NCBI GenBank assembly: GCA_024998645.1
Contig: JACOEJ010000016.1
Span: 1-33,434 of the forward strand
Length of the DNA stretch: 33,434 bases
Direction: 5' to 3'
From: Nitrospira sp.
GTDB taxonomy: Bacteria; Nitrospirota; Nitrospiria; Nitrospirales; Nitrospiraceae
In this document: positions 7,509 to 15,502 of the stretch, piece after piece
Position numbering within the stretch: position 1 is the first letter of the stretch
Layout of the letters: each line of letters opens with the position of its first letter
Notes under the pieces: model-generated
The model's input: the letters and a program-made list of their open reading frames with translations, nothing else
Database searches by the model: none
What the model was told of the DNA's origin: nothing
Program-made: the position numbers and the translations under genes

Positions 7509-9398
7509 CTACTCCTCGATCGTCGAAATATCCCCTGGGTCCTGTCCGAGTTCTTTGGCCTTCAGAACGCGCCGCATAATTTTCCCTGAACGGGTCTTGG
7601 GGAGTGACTGCACAATATCGATTTCTGACGGCACGCCGATCTTCCCCAGCTCTTTCATCACTTGATCTTTGATCGATTGAATCAAGGCAGGGCTTTCGAT
7701 CTCGCCTTGTTTCAGGATGATAAATGCCTTGATGGACTCGCCCACAGTCTTGTGGGGTTTGCCGATGACGGCCGCCTCGGCGACGGCGTGATGGCTGACC
7801 AGCGCGCTTTCGACTTCGGCGGTGCCGAGCCGGTTGCCTGCAACCTTGATCACGTCGTCGGCGCGGCCCATGAACCACATGTAGCCGTCGGCGTCTTTGT
7901 GGCAGACGTCGCCGGCGGTGTAGCAGTTCGGGATAGTGTTCCAATAGGTCTTGTAGCGCTCCGGATCTTTGTAGATGGTGCGCATCATGGAGGGCCAGGG
8001 TTTCTTGATGACGGCGAATCCGCCGGCATTCGTCGGGAGGCTGTTGCCTTCACGATCCACGACATCAGCTTCAATCCCAAGGAATGGCCGCGTGGCGGAA
8101 CCGGGCTTCAAGGGGACGGTCGGCAGCGGCGTAATCAGGATCGAGCCGGTTTCCGTCTGCCACCAGGTGTCCATGATGGGCTTGTCGCCGCCGGTGACGC
8201 GGTGGAACCACTCCCAGGCTTCCGGATTGATCGGTTCGCCGACGCTGCCGAGGATCCGCAGGGTCGAGAGATCGTACTTCTTGGGCCAGTCTTCTCCATA
8301 GCGCATGAGCAGGCGGATCGCCGTCGGCGTTGTGTAGAAAATCGAGACACCATAGCGTTCGATCAAATCCCACCAGCGGCCGGGGTTCGGATAGTCCGGC
8401 TTGCCTTCCGCGGTCAGGATCGTGGCGCCGTTCAGGAGCGGGCCGTAGACGATGTAGCTGTGCCCGGTGACCCAGCCGGGATCGGCCACGCAGAAATACA
8501 CATCGTCGTCCTTCAGGTCGAACACATATTTCGACGTGATATAGGTGCCGACCATGTAGCCGCCGTGGACATGCACGACGCCTTTCGGTTTGCCGGTGGT
8601 GCCGGAGGTATACAAGATATACAGCGGGTCTTCGGCATCCAACTTGACGGCTTCACATTCAACGGATTCGCCTTTCAGCCATTCGTACCAGTCAATTTCT
8701 TTGGGAGTTGCAAGCGAAACTTCCGGCTTCTGCCGGCGCACGACGATGACGTGTTCGACCGTCGGGCAGGTTTTAAGGGCTTCATCCACGACCGACTTGA
8801 GGGGAATGACTTTTCCGCGGTCGTAGCCGACATCGGCGGTGATGACCAGGCGGGACTCGGCGTCATGGATGCGATTGGCCAGAGCCGGGGCGCTGAAGCC
8901 GGAATAGACGACACTGTGAATCGCGCCGATGCGGGCGCAGGCCAGCATGGCCACGATCTGTTCAGGAACCTTGGGAAGATAAATGGTGACGCGGTCGCCC
9001 TTCTTCAGGCCCAGCTTCTTGAGGGCGTTGGCGCAGCGGTTGACCTGGCGATAGAGCTGCCCGTAGGTGAAGACGCGCTCGGTATCGTTCTCGCCGACCC
9101 AGATGACCGCTACTTTGTTCTTCCGGCCGTTTTTGACGTGCCGATCGAGACAGTTATAGGAGATGTTGCAGGTAGCCCCGACAAACCATTTCGCGAAGGG
9201 GTAGTTCCACTCCAGCACTTTGTTCCACGGCGTAAACCATTCGAGTTCCTTGGCGACTCCGCTCCAAAAGGCCTCGGGATCGGCAATCGATTTCTTATAC
9301 TCGGTTTCGTAATCCTGAATATGGGCGGCGGCTTTGGTCTTGGCGCTTGGCTTGTAGGTTCGGCTTTCCTTCAATAGAGTCTCGATCTTCTCACTCAT
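7509..9398 (-). CDS. acs: Acetyl-CoA synthetase (AMP-forming)
   Basis: Acs activates acetate with ATP to acetyl-AMP and transfers the acetyl group to CoA in the cytoplasm. The 629-aa protein has the family N-terminal segment (FTPWNKVLEWNYPFAKWF), the P-loop YTSGTTGKPKG at residues 263-273, the substrate-pocket motif WWQTETG and the hinge region GRADDVIKVAGNRLG. The C-terminal PKTRSGKIMRR carries K606, the lysine that is reversibly acetylated in this family. The chosen ATG has AGGAGG 10 nt upstream; an in-frame start at 9407 would collide with it. A promoter is visible at 9447-9475. The gene is divergent from the caspase-like gene and is not in an operon. No pat/cobB-type regulator is adjacent. 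Confidence 0.96.
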   Translation of the reverse strand: MSEKIETLLKESRTYKPSAKTKAAAHIQDYETEYKKSIADPEAFWSGVAKELEWFTPWNKVLEWNYPFAKWFVGATCNISYNCLDRHVKNGRKNKVAVIWVGENDTERVFTYGQLYRQVNRCANALKKLGLKKGDRVTIYLPKVPEQIVAMLACARIGAIHSVVYSGFSAPALANRIHDAESRLVITADVGYDRGKVIPLKSVVDEALKTCPTVEHVIVVRRQKPEVSLATPKEIDWYEWLKGESVECEAVKLDAEDPLYILYTSGTTGKPKGVVHVHGGYMVGTYITSKYVFDLKDDDVYFCVADPGWVTGHSYIVYGPLLNGATILTAEGKPDYPNPGRWWDLIERYGVSIFYTTPTAIRLLMRYGEDWPKKYDLSTLRILGSVGEPINPEAWEWFHRVTGGDKPIMDTWWQTETGSILITPLPTVPLKPGSATRPFLGIEADVVDREGNSLPTNAGGFAVIKKPWPSMMRTIYKDPERYKTYWNTIPNCYTAGDVCHKDADGYMWFMGRADDVIKVAGNRLGTAEVESALVSHHAVAEAAVIGKPHKTVGESIKAFIILKQGEIESPALIQSIKDQVMKELGKIGVPSEIDIVQSLPKTRSGKIMRRVLKAKELGQDPGDISTIEE

Positions 9399-9446
9399 GA
9401 CGCACACACCTCCTCAGTCGATAGCCGTCTCGGCACGGATATGATG

Positions 9447-9475
9447 ATTATGGAGAAAGGGGCCTCCCCCTGCAA
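9447..9475 (-). promoter_or_regulatory. Sigma-70-like promoter for acs
   Basis: Read on the minus strand, TTGCAG (9475-9470), a 17-nt spacer and CATAAT (9452-9447) form a plausible promoter about 50 nt before the acs start. A GC-rich palindrome (GGGGGAGGCCCC) fills the spacer. Confidence 0.5.
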
Positions 9476-9549
9476 CCATACATTTGTACGGGGATCTACC
9501 CCGTTGCCGAATGACTCTTTGAAATGAACGGGTTGGCCGGGCCGATTCC

Positions 9550-9579
9550 TTGACAGTCGTCACAGCCCAAGGGTAGGCT
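9550..9579 (+). promoter_or_regulatory. Sigma-70-like promoter for the caspase-like gene
   Basis: A perfect -35 TTGACA (9550-9555) is followed after 18 nt by a weak -10 TAGGCT (9574-9579). Transcription would start near 9586, only about 9 nt before the ATG at 9595, so that start would have almost no leader. The ATG at 9625 is an alternative. Confidence 0.45.
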
Positions 9580-9594
9580 CACTGAGAGCTGTTC

Positions 9595-10989
9595 ATGCGA
9601 ACTTTTCTTCGATCTATCACAACTATGTTTACTAGAAACTTGTGTGTCATGAGTCTTGGTCTCGGGCTGTTTTTGCTTGCCGGATTGAGCGGAGTTCCGT
9701 CTGCTTCCGCCCAGTTAGGAAAACCTGAGGGGCTCTACTATAAGTCGTGGGCAGTCGTCGTCGGAGTCGAGCACTATCTGTTGGCCCCATCGATTCCAGG
9801 AGCATTGGCGGACGCCAAGACGGTGGCTCAGGCATTTCGTCAGATGGGCTTCGACGAAGTGGTTGAGGTCTATGACAAGGATGCCAGCTTTCGCCATCTG
9901 CAGCAGCTCTTGTCGGACATGTTGCCGCGTAAAGTCGGGCGGATGGATCGTCTGGTGCTCTTCTACGTGGGTCATTCCGGAGTGACGCAAGATGCCGATG
10001 GGAAGGATCTCGGCTACCTGGTTCCGTCGGATGCGCAGATCAATAATGTCGCCAAGTCCATTACATTCGACCAGCTCAAGGAATTTACCCGGCGTCTGGC
10101 GGCGAAGCACACCCTGCTCATTCTTGATACCGCGGTCCGGGGCTGGGAAGCCACGGCGCCTCAGCAGTTGTCGCTCGAAGGCCGGTTGTCACCGGAGGAC
10201 GACACGGAACGGCGTGCGATGCAGGTGATTACGGCGGGGGATAAGGGAGAAGTGTCCAAGCGTGTCGGGGATGCGAGTCTCTTCGTCAAATCGCTTTTGA
10301 CGGGGTTACAGGGTGCGGCGGATCTGAACAAGAATGGCTGGCTGATGGCTTCCGAGTTGGGAGCGTATCTTGAGAAGGAAATTCCAGGCGTCACGCAGGG
10401 ACAGCAACATCCGATATCCGCCAGGCTGGACGGGGATGGCGACTTCATTCTCATCGAAGGGCGCAAGGCAGCGTTTGTGCTCGGCGCAGGGCCCCAGACG
10501 CCGGCTGAACGGCAACAGGCGGCACGGGCACAATATGACCAGGCGTTTGCGTTACTTCAAGAAGGGAAGCGCGTAGAGGAAGCTCTGGAACGACTGAACC
10601 GCTCGATTGAATTGAACCCGGAATTCGGCGAAGCCTATGTGCTGAAGAGCTACGTAAGGCTGGAGATTCTGCCAAATCTCGATGAGGCTCTCACCGCCGG
10701 CCAGTTGGCCGTTAAGCACGCGCCCACGAACCCTGACTCGTACTACACACTGGGGCTGATCCACGAAAAACGAGGGAGCTTCCCGGAGGCCGAACAGGCG
10801 CTCTTGCAGGCGCTGAAGGTGAATGCCGGGTACCAGGATGTCTATTTTTCGCTCGGCACGCTCTATGCCGATCATCTGAAGGATCAGGCGAAGTCCGTCG
10901 AGGCGTTTCGCCGCTATGTTGAGTTGGGCGGAACCGATTCCCGCGCGCGCGCGGCCGTCAGCCAGGCCGATACTCAGATAAAGCCTTAG
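9595..10989 (+). CDS. Secreted caspase-fold (C14-like) pseudo-peptidase with TPR repeats
   Basis: This 464-aa protein has a signal peptide (hydrophobic segment about residues 18-38, cleavage near SASAQLG), a caspase/metacaspase-like domain (about 48-290) and a C-terminal TPR region (about 310-460). The caspase domain shows WAVVVGVEHY, VLFYVGHSG with the catalytic-type H127, and LLILDTAVRG where the family normally has D-x-C-x-x-G. The Cys position is A180, so proteolysis by the usual Cys-His dyad is not expected. DLNKNGWLMASELGAYL and DGDGDFILIEG are typical late family segments. At least three TPR-like units follow (GEAYVLKSYVRLEI, PDSYYTLGLIHEKRG, QDVYFSLGTLYAD), suggesting a periplasmic scaffold. 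The start could instead be the ATG at 9625, which gives a tidier signal peptide. It overlaps a small convergent gene by 4 nt. Confidence 0.82.
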   Translation: MRTFLRSITTMFTRNLCVMSLGLGLFLLAGLSGVPSASAQLGKPEGLYYKSWAVVVGVEHYLLAPSIPGALADAKTVAQAFRQMGFDEVVEVYDKDASFRHLQQLLSDMLPRKVGRMDRLVLFYVGHSGVTQDADGKDLGYLVPSDAQINNVAKSITFDQLKEFTRRLAAKHTLLILDTAVRGWEATAPQQLSLEGRLSPEDDTERRAMQVITAGDKGEVSKRVGDASLFVKSLLTGLQGAADLNKNGWLMASELGAYLEKEIPGVTQGQQHPISARLDGDGDFILIEGRKAAFVLGAGPQTPAERQQAARAQYDQAFALLQEGKRVEEALERLNRSIELNPEFGEAYVLKSYVRLEILPNLDEALTAGQLAVKHAPTNPDSYYTLGLIHEKRGSFPEAEQALLQALKVNAGYQDVYFSLGTLYADHLKDQAKSVEAFRRYVELGGTDSRARAAVSQADTQIKP

Positions 10990-11156
10990 TCTTTCCCGCC
11001 ACCCTTGAGATAGCCCAATCCGATCTTCAGCGCGCGTCTGGTGATTTCGGCCCAGCGCACTTGCGGGTATTCTGCCAAAACCGCGGCGGCTTTAGGATCC
11101 TGAATATCCAAGCTGGCGATCTTAATAATGCCGTCTTCTATTTGAACGTCGGCCAC
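10986..11156 (-). CDS. Small hypothetical protein, 56 aa
   Basis: This short minus-strand gene starts with GTG, preceded by an excellent ribosome binding site, AGGGGAGG, 8 nt away. It runs 56 codons to a TAA that overlaps the stop of the convergent caspase-like gene. The product begins MADVQIEDGIIKIASLDIQD, continues through AAAVLAEYPQVRWAEIT, and ends with RRALKIGLGYLKGGGKD. It is soluble and mixed alpha/beta in pattern. I do not recognise the family. The ribosome binding site and protein-like composition argue that it is real. The tail-to-tail overlap leaves no room for a terminator between the two genes. Confidence 0.68.
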   Translation of the reverse strand: MADVQIEDGIIKIASLDIQDPKAAAVLAEYPQVRWAEITRRALKIGLGYLKGGGKD

Positions 11157-11234
11157 AGTGCGTGCCTCCCCTAAAAATCATCACAGAGTGGATTGAATAC
11201 GCGCAGTCTCGTCAACCGTTCATACCCCGTTGCG

Positions 11235-11263
11235 TTGACTGAAATAAGGTCGCATGTTAGCAT
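11235..11263 (+). promoter_or_regulatory. Promoter for the lipoprotein cluster
   Basis: TTGACT (11235-11240), a 17-nt spacer and TAGCAT (11258-11263) lie about 70 nt before the first lipoprotein start at 11332. This is the only convincing promoter seen before the run of lipoprotein genes extending to 15209. Confidence 0.55.
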
Positions 11264-11331
11264 GAATTCACGCGAATTTTCGAACCGTTTGAGGCTCCAC
11301 GTCATCAATTCCCGTTATGAAGGAGGATCGC

Positions 11332-11898
11332 ATGGCTACATCGCAAGGGCGTTTTACGAGACTGGCCGGCACCGGGCTTGCCATTGTTCTCCTGGTCGGA
11401 CTTGCCGCTTGTGGTGGCCCTCCAAAGTGGGTGCAAAAGGGGTCGGGAGCGTTCAACGAGAAGGATAGCAAGGCCTTCTATGGGGTGGGAGCGGTGGTCG
11501 GTGTGCGGAACGAGCCACTGGCCTGGGATACGGCAGAGAATCGCGCGCGCGCTGAAATTGCCAAGACCTTTGAAACTTACACCGGTTATCTGATGAGAGA
11601 TTACGCGGCATCGACGACAGCCGGTGATTTCACCAGAAACACGGAAGAGCAGAATGTTGAACGGGCGATCAAGACGGTCACGACGGCGACGCTGAGCGGC
11701 GTGCGCCCGATTGACCGGTATAAAGACGACAAGACCAATACCTATTACGTCCTTACCAAGCTGAACCTCGAAGAAATGAAGAACAACTTGGAGCAGGCGA
11801 AAGAGCTCAATGCGCAGGTGCGCGATTTTGTCCGGAAGAATGCCGATAAGATGTTCGATCGGCTGGAGAAAGAAGAAGACAAGCGGTTGGCGCGATAG
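11332..11898 (+). CDS. LPP20-like outer-membrane lipoprotein
   Basis: This 188-aa protein is a predicted lipoprotein: a hydrophobic signal ends in the lipobox LAAC, with C27 as the acylated residue and Gly at +2, consistent with outer-membrane sorting. The body shows an LPP20-like pattern (PPKWVQKGSGAF, FYGVGAVVG, then ENRARAEIAKTFETY), in which a short beta segment precedes a long amphipathic helix. The C-terminus is highly charged and helical. The ATG at 11332 has AAGGAGG 5-8 nt upstream; an in-frame ATG at 11317 lies before that site and is rejected. It is the first of four lipoprotein genes in a row. LPP20 proteins are poorly understood. Confidence 0.82.
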   Translation: MATSQGRFTRLAGTGLAIVLLVGLAACGGPPKWVQKGSGAFNEKDSKAFYGVGAVVGVRNEPLAWDTAENRARAEIAKTFETYTGYLMRDYAASTTAGDFTRNTEEQNVERAIKTVTTATLSGVRPIDRYKDDKTNTYYVLTKLNLEEMKNNLEQAKELNAQVRDFVRKNADKMFDRLEKEEDKRLAR

Positions 11899-11899
11899 C

Positions 11900-11923
11900 C
11901 CGCCGTTTCGGCGGTCTCTTTCT
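11900..11923 (+). terminator. Possible attenuator/terminator between lipoprotein genes
   Basis: CCGCCG-TTT-CGGCGG (11900-11914) forms a 6-bp GC-rich hairpin followed by TCTCTTTCT. It lies just after the first lipoprotein stop and could partly terminate transcription, setting a higher level for the first gene than for those downstream. Confidence 0.45.
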
Positions 11924-11953
11924 ATGAGGATTTTCAGTGGAGGGACTGGTGTG

Positions 11954-12562
11954 ATGGCGATGAAGTCTGGGCTGTTAGCGCTGGGTGCCGTGACGGTATT
12001 GACCCTGGCAGGGTGCGGGAGTGAGACCAAGGTCACGCGTGTCGATGCCGGCGTGGTCACTGACCTGAGCGGGCGCTGGAACGATACCGACTCGCGGATG
12101 GTGGCCGAGACCATGGTGAAGGAATCGCTCAGTTACCCATGGCTTGGCAACTTCACCCAGGCGAAGCATCGCGAGCCTGTTGTGGTGGTCGGCACGATCC
12201 TGAACAGCAGCCACGAACACATCAGCGTCCAGACGTTTGTGACAGACCTTGAGCGTGAGCTGACGAATTCGCAGAAAGTCACGTTCGTCGCCGGCAAGGG
12301 CGAGCGCGATGAGCTTCGGACCGAGCGCAAAGAGCAGGCGATGTATTCCCGTGAGGATACGCAAAAGGCTCCCGGAAAAGAAATCGGCGCCGACTATATG
12401 ATGAAGGGGACGATTTCGACGATCCTCGATGAACTGGACGGAACGAAGGCGGTGTTTTATCAGGTGGATCTCCAGATGATCGATCTGGAGAGCAATGCCA
12501 AGGTTTGGTACGGGCAGAAGAAGATTAAGAAGGTTATCGAAAAGAAGCGAACCATTTTCTAG
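11954..12562 (+). CDS. lpoB: LpoB-like lipoprotein (penicillin-binding protein activator family)
   Basis: The 202-aa product has a short signal with lipobox LAGC (C21, Gly at +2) and matches the LpoB family in layout. It has GRWNDTDSRMVAETMV near the mature N-terminus, a central VVVVGTILNSSHEHI, ELTNSQKVTFV, and IGADYMMKGTIS before a closing beta segment ending in the Lys-rich IKKVIEKKR. In enterobacteria LpoB is an outer-membrane lipoprotein that activates the synthase PBP1B. Homologues in other phyla share the fold, but the partner is unproven. The start is chosen after GGAGG (10 nt); GTG at 11951 is also possible. It lies second in a lipoprotein cluster, so a cell-envelope role fits. Confidence 0.8.
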   Translation: MAMKSGLLALGAVTVLTLAGCGSETKVTRVDAGVVTDLSGRWNDTDSRMVAETMVKESLSYPWLGNFTQAKHREPVVVVGTILNSSHEHISVQTFVTDLERELTNSQKVTFVAGKGERDELRTERKEQAMYSREDTQKAPGKEIGADYMMKGTISTILDELDGTKAVFYQVDLQMIDLESNAKVWYGQKKIKKVIEKKRTIF

Positions 12563-12576
12563 GCTCCAGGACTCTG

Positions 12577-14067
12577 TTGAGCCCTCTCTTCTCACGTGTT
12601 ACCCACAGTTCTCTGGCGCCGTGGCGCGCTGTCTGTTCATCCCTTCGATTCGCTGTACTAGCCGGGCTGCTTCTGTTGACCGCCTGTGGTCCTTCCGTTA
12701 ATCGCTATCTGTTGATTGAGCAGAGTCTGGCTGTGGGTGATGCCAAGCAGGCAGACGCGATTGTTCAACAAGCTGAAAAATCCTACGGAGAGAAGAGTCG
12801 CCTGTTGTATGACATGGATCGCGGGATGACGTTGCAACTGGCCGGCGATTACCAGCAGAGCAGCGCCGTCTTGGAGCAGGCCGACGAGGAAGTGGAACGG
12901 CTCTATACAAGAACGGTCCGCTCCGAAGCCGCCGCCTTTCTTACCAATGACAATGCCTTATTCTATGAAGGCGATCCCTACGAACATGTGATGATCAATG
13001 TCGTCAAGGCGTTGAACTATGCCGCGCAGGGGCAGCTCCAGGAAGCCTTGGTGGAAGCCCGCCGGATCGATCACCGGCTCAACGTGCTTACGGATAAGGT
13101 CAAGGACAAGACGAGCTATCGGGAGGACGGGTTTGCCCGATATCTGACGGGCATTCTCTATGAGGCGACGGATGATGTGAATAACGCGTTCATTGCCTAC
13201 CGGAAGGCCTATGACGCGTACGAAGCCAACCGAGGCTGGGCGCGCACACCGGTCCCGGCACAACTCCGTGCCGATCTCTTGCGGACCGCTGATGCGCTTA
13301 ATTTGACGAATGAGTTTGAGGAGTATCGGCAGCTTTTTCCTGACACGGTATGGCAGACAAGTGCAGCGCAGCGAGGCCTCGCCCAAGTGGTATTGATCAG
13401 TTATAATGGCCGCGCCCCCCATAAGGAGGACCGCTTTCTTGACTTGCCGATCAGCCTGGATGCCTTACAGCTCGTGTTGCTGAATCGCGGGTTCTCTCAG
13501 TCGTCGCGGCATCAGAACCGGGGTGTCGATAGCGTCCTGTATGGCCTCAATGGTCATGTCGTGCGTGTGGCGTTGCCTCGATTGGTGACACAGAAAACGC
13601 AGGTGCCCGTGGAGCAGCTGACGCTGGTCGGCGAGACCGGCCGGCAGGTGAGGGTCTCCTCAGAGTTGGGGCAGAACATCTCCGCGTTGGCTGATAAAAG
13701 TCTTTCCGATCGGTTGCCTGGCATCACGGTCAAGGCGCTGGCTCGTGCCGCCGTCAAGTTCGCGATGGCGGAAGGGGCTACACGCGGCGCTCAGCAAGCG
13801 GCGGGGAAAGACGCAGCGCCATGGGTCGGACTGGTTGTGGGGCTTCTCACCAAAGGACTCGCGGTGGCCTCGGAAGAGGCTGATAAGCGTAGTTGGCAGA
13901 CGCTTCCGGATGAAATTCATATCGCCCGCGCGTGGGTCGAGCCCGGGCAGTATACGGCGTCGGTGCAGCTGGTTGGGCGAGGAAACGGTCCAACGACGGA
14001 GAACCGGCGCACGCTCACTCTGGGCCCAGGACAAACTACGGTCATGATTCAACGGGTGATTCAATGA
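12577..14067 (+). CDS. Large TPR-like outer-membrane lipoprotein (COG3014-like)
   Basis: This 496-aa lipoprotein has a long N-terminal region ending in the lipobox LTAC (C37, Gly at +2). The TTG start has only a weak ribosome binding site, but no better in-frame start precedes the lipobox. Residues about 45-260 are helical and TPR-like (AVGDAKQADAIVQQAEKSYG, VKALNYAAQGQLQEALVEAR, YLTGILYEATDDVNNAFIAY). The C-terminal half is beta-rich, with a Gly/Ala-rich stretch near AMAEGATRGAQQAAG that may contact the membrane. The size, layout and neighbours match the uncharacterised COG3014 lipoproteins, which I recall occurring beside LpoB-like and LPP20-like genes. It overlaps the next gene by ATGA. 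Confidence 0.78.
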   Translation: MSPLFSRVTHSSLAPWRAVCSSLRFAVLAGLLLLTACGPSVNRYLLIEQSLAVGDAKQADAIVQQAEKSYGEKSRLLYDMDRGMTLQLAGDYQQSSAVLEQADEEVERLYTRTVRSEAAAFLTNDNALFYEGDPYEHVMINVVKALNYAAQGQLQEALVEARRIDHRLNVLTDKVKDKTSYREDGFARYLTGILYEATDDVNNAFIAYRKAYDAYEANRGWARTPVPAQLRADLLRTADALNLTNEFEEYRQLFPDTVWQTSAAQRGLAQVVLISYNGRAPHKEDRFLDLPISLDALQLVLLNRGFSQSSRHQNRGVDSVLYGLNGHVVRVALPRLVTQKTQVPVEQLTLVGETGRQVRVSSELGQNISALADKSLSDRLPGITVKALARAAVKFAMAEGATRGAQQAAGKDAAPWVGLVVGLLTKGLAVASEEADKRSWQTLPDEIHIARAWVEPGQYTASVQLVGRGNGPTTENRRTLTLGPGQTTVMIQRVIQ

Positions 14068-15209
14068 GGGCACTGGTCAGTCTGAGGCCTGTTGTTGTGT
14101 TGTCACTGGTCATGCTGTTCATCGCGGGAACGGCCCTCTCGGGTTGCACGTGGTTTGGGGGGAAGTCGAAGCCGGCCTGGGTAGACGGGACGAGCGCAGA
14201 GTTTTCATCGACTCAATATCTCTTAGGAGAAGGGCAGGCGTCGAGCAGGAGCGCCGCGGCGGATCAGGCTTACGCAGCCGTCTCCAGAATTTTCAAGGCC
14301 GAGATCGCCGCGCAGGCCAAGGATTGGGAGTCGTATCTGCTCGTAGAAAACCGGGGATCGACGAATACCGAACGGCGGTTGACGCTTGATCAGGTGACGA
14401 ATGTTTCAACCGACAAGGTACTCGAGAACGTAAAGATTCTCGATACCTGGTATGACCGGCATCAGGGGATGCACTATGCCCTGGCGGGAATGCATCGCGG
14501 CCAGGGCGAAGCGGCGATGATGGATAAGATGCGGGAGCTGGATCGGACGATTGAAACCGATCTGCTCGAAGCGAGGCAGACCACCGACAAGTTGACGAAA
14601 GTGCGGGATCTCCGGCGTGCCACGCGGAATCTTGTGATGCGTGACGCGTTCAATGCGGATCTGCGCGTCATTCGTTCATCCGGTCAGGGGACTCCGGCAG
14701 CGTATCGTGTGAATGAATTGTCGAATGAACTGGATCAATTTCTTTCGACGAACCTGGTGCTTGCGGTCGAGGTGACGGGGGATCATGCTGAGCCGATCCA
14801 AGGTTCGCTCACGGAAGGGCTCATTCGTGAGGGATTGCACGTGACCACCCAACGGGCCGGCAGTGAACTCCTGGTGCGTGGCACCGTGCGCATCTGGCCG
14901 ATCGATGTGCGCGATCCGCAATTTAAGTATGTGCGGTGGTGCAGCGACTTCGATGTAGTGGAGTCCGCGACGCAGCGTGTGGTCGGCGCGGTATCGCGCG
15001 GCGGGAAGGAAGGGCATCTGTCCGATCGCGAAGCCACTGCGAAAGCCCTACGGGTTATTCAACAGGAATTTTCGTCAGACCTTGCCAAAGCGATCGCATC
15101 TCATGTATTTGGAGAGGCGTCATTGCCGGCCCAGGCTGCGTCACCAGCCGGGTGTCCGAGAGATTCCACACCGGCGAATCCGGCGTTGTTGAGCCCACGC
15201 CCATATTAA
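14064..15209 (+). CDS. Second LPP20-like lipoprotein with extended C-terminal domain
   Basis: The 381-aa product has a signal with lipobox LSGC (C28, Thr at +2). Residues about 36-150 repeat the pattern of the first LPP20-like gene: PAWVDGTSAEF, YLLGEGQASS, and a helix through DQAYAAVSRIFKAEI. A further domain (about 225-350) has alternating strands with VLAVEVTGD and SELLVRGTVRIWP, resembling a small periplasmic alpha/beta domain. The mature C-terminus is Pro/Ala-rich. The ATGA overlap with the COG3014-like gene gives a clear start. With two LPP20-like modules flanking LpoB-like and TPR lipoproteins, the four proteins may assemble together at the outer membrane, which is an inference from gene order. 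Confidence 0.8.
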   Translation: MRALVSLRPVVVLSLVMLFIAGTALSGCTWFGGKSKPAWVDGTSAEFSSTQYLLGEGQASSRSAAADQAYAAVSRIFKAEIAAQAKDWESYLLVENRGSTNTERRLTLDQVTNVSTDKVLENVKILDTWYDRHQGMHYALAGMHRGQGEAAMMDKMRELDRTIETDLLEARQTTDKLTKVRDLRRATRNLVMRDAFNADLRVIRSSGQGTPAAYRVNELSNELDQFLSTNLVLAVEVTGDHAEPIQGSLTEGLIREGLHVTTQRAGSELLVRGTVRIWPIDVRDPQFKYVRWCSDFDVVESATQRVVGAVSRGGKEGHLSDREATAKALRVIQQEFSSDLAKAIASHVFGEASLPAQAASPAGCPRDSTPANPALLSPRPY

Positions 15210-15228
15210 TGAGGAGGGAACCAGCACT

Positions 15229-15498
15229 GTGACACAGTCTACAGAGAAATCGATGGGCCGCGCCCCACGGAGCCGCGGACGCGGGCTGACGAAGCCCGGA
15301 CGGAAACTGTCGAGCCGGTTGGCCAAGCGCAAGCTGGGCGATCGGCTGAAGGACGACACCGCGTCGTTCAATCAAGGCAACCTGGCCGATACGTTGCGCA
15401 AGCAGGGGTATGAGGAAGTGCCGCTGGACGAGCTGCAGGATCGACTCTCAAAACTCCAGGGGCCCCTGGCCGCCCTGATCATGAAGGGGAGGGTGTGA
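15229..15498 (+). CDS. Small basic protein upstream of a PIN gene (possible antitoxin)
   Basis: This 89-aa protein has a very basic, probably disordered N-terminal half (GRAPRSRGRGLTKPGRKLSS, then RLAKRKLGDRLKDD) and a helical, more acidic C-terminal half (ADTLRKQGYEEVPLDELQDR). The GTG start follows GAGGAGGG at 10 nt. It ends 4 nt before a PIN-domain gene, the usual order of a VapBC-type module, but I see no known antitoxin DNA-binding fold. It may bind nucleic acid through its basic end. Its position after the lipoprotein cluster could also make it part of that transcript. Confidence 0.6.
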   Translation: MTQSTEKSMGRAPRSRGRGLTKPGRKLSSRLAKRKLGDRLKDDTASFNQGNLADTLRKQGYEEVPLDELQDRLSKLQGPLAALIMKGRV

Positions 15499-15502
15499 CA
15501 GG

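Noticed and set aside
7144..7944. 266-codon minus-strand frame across the acs end and the repeat element
   Set aside because: It crosses the MITE-like repeat and the real acs frame; arginine-rich shadow sequence.
7662..9377. Long open frame (571 codons) on the plus strand opposite acs
   Set aside because: It is the antisense of a clear acs gene, has no ribosome binding site and shows composition typical of a high-GC shadow frame.
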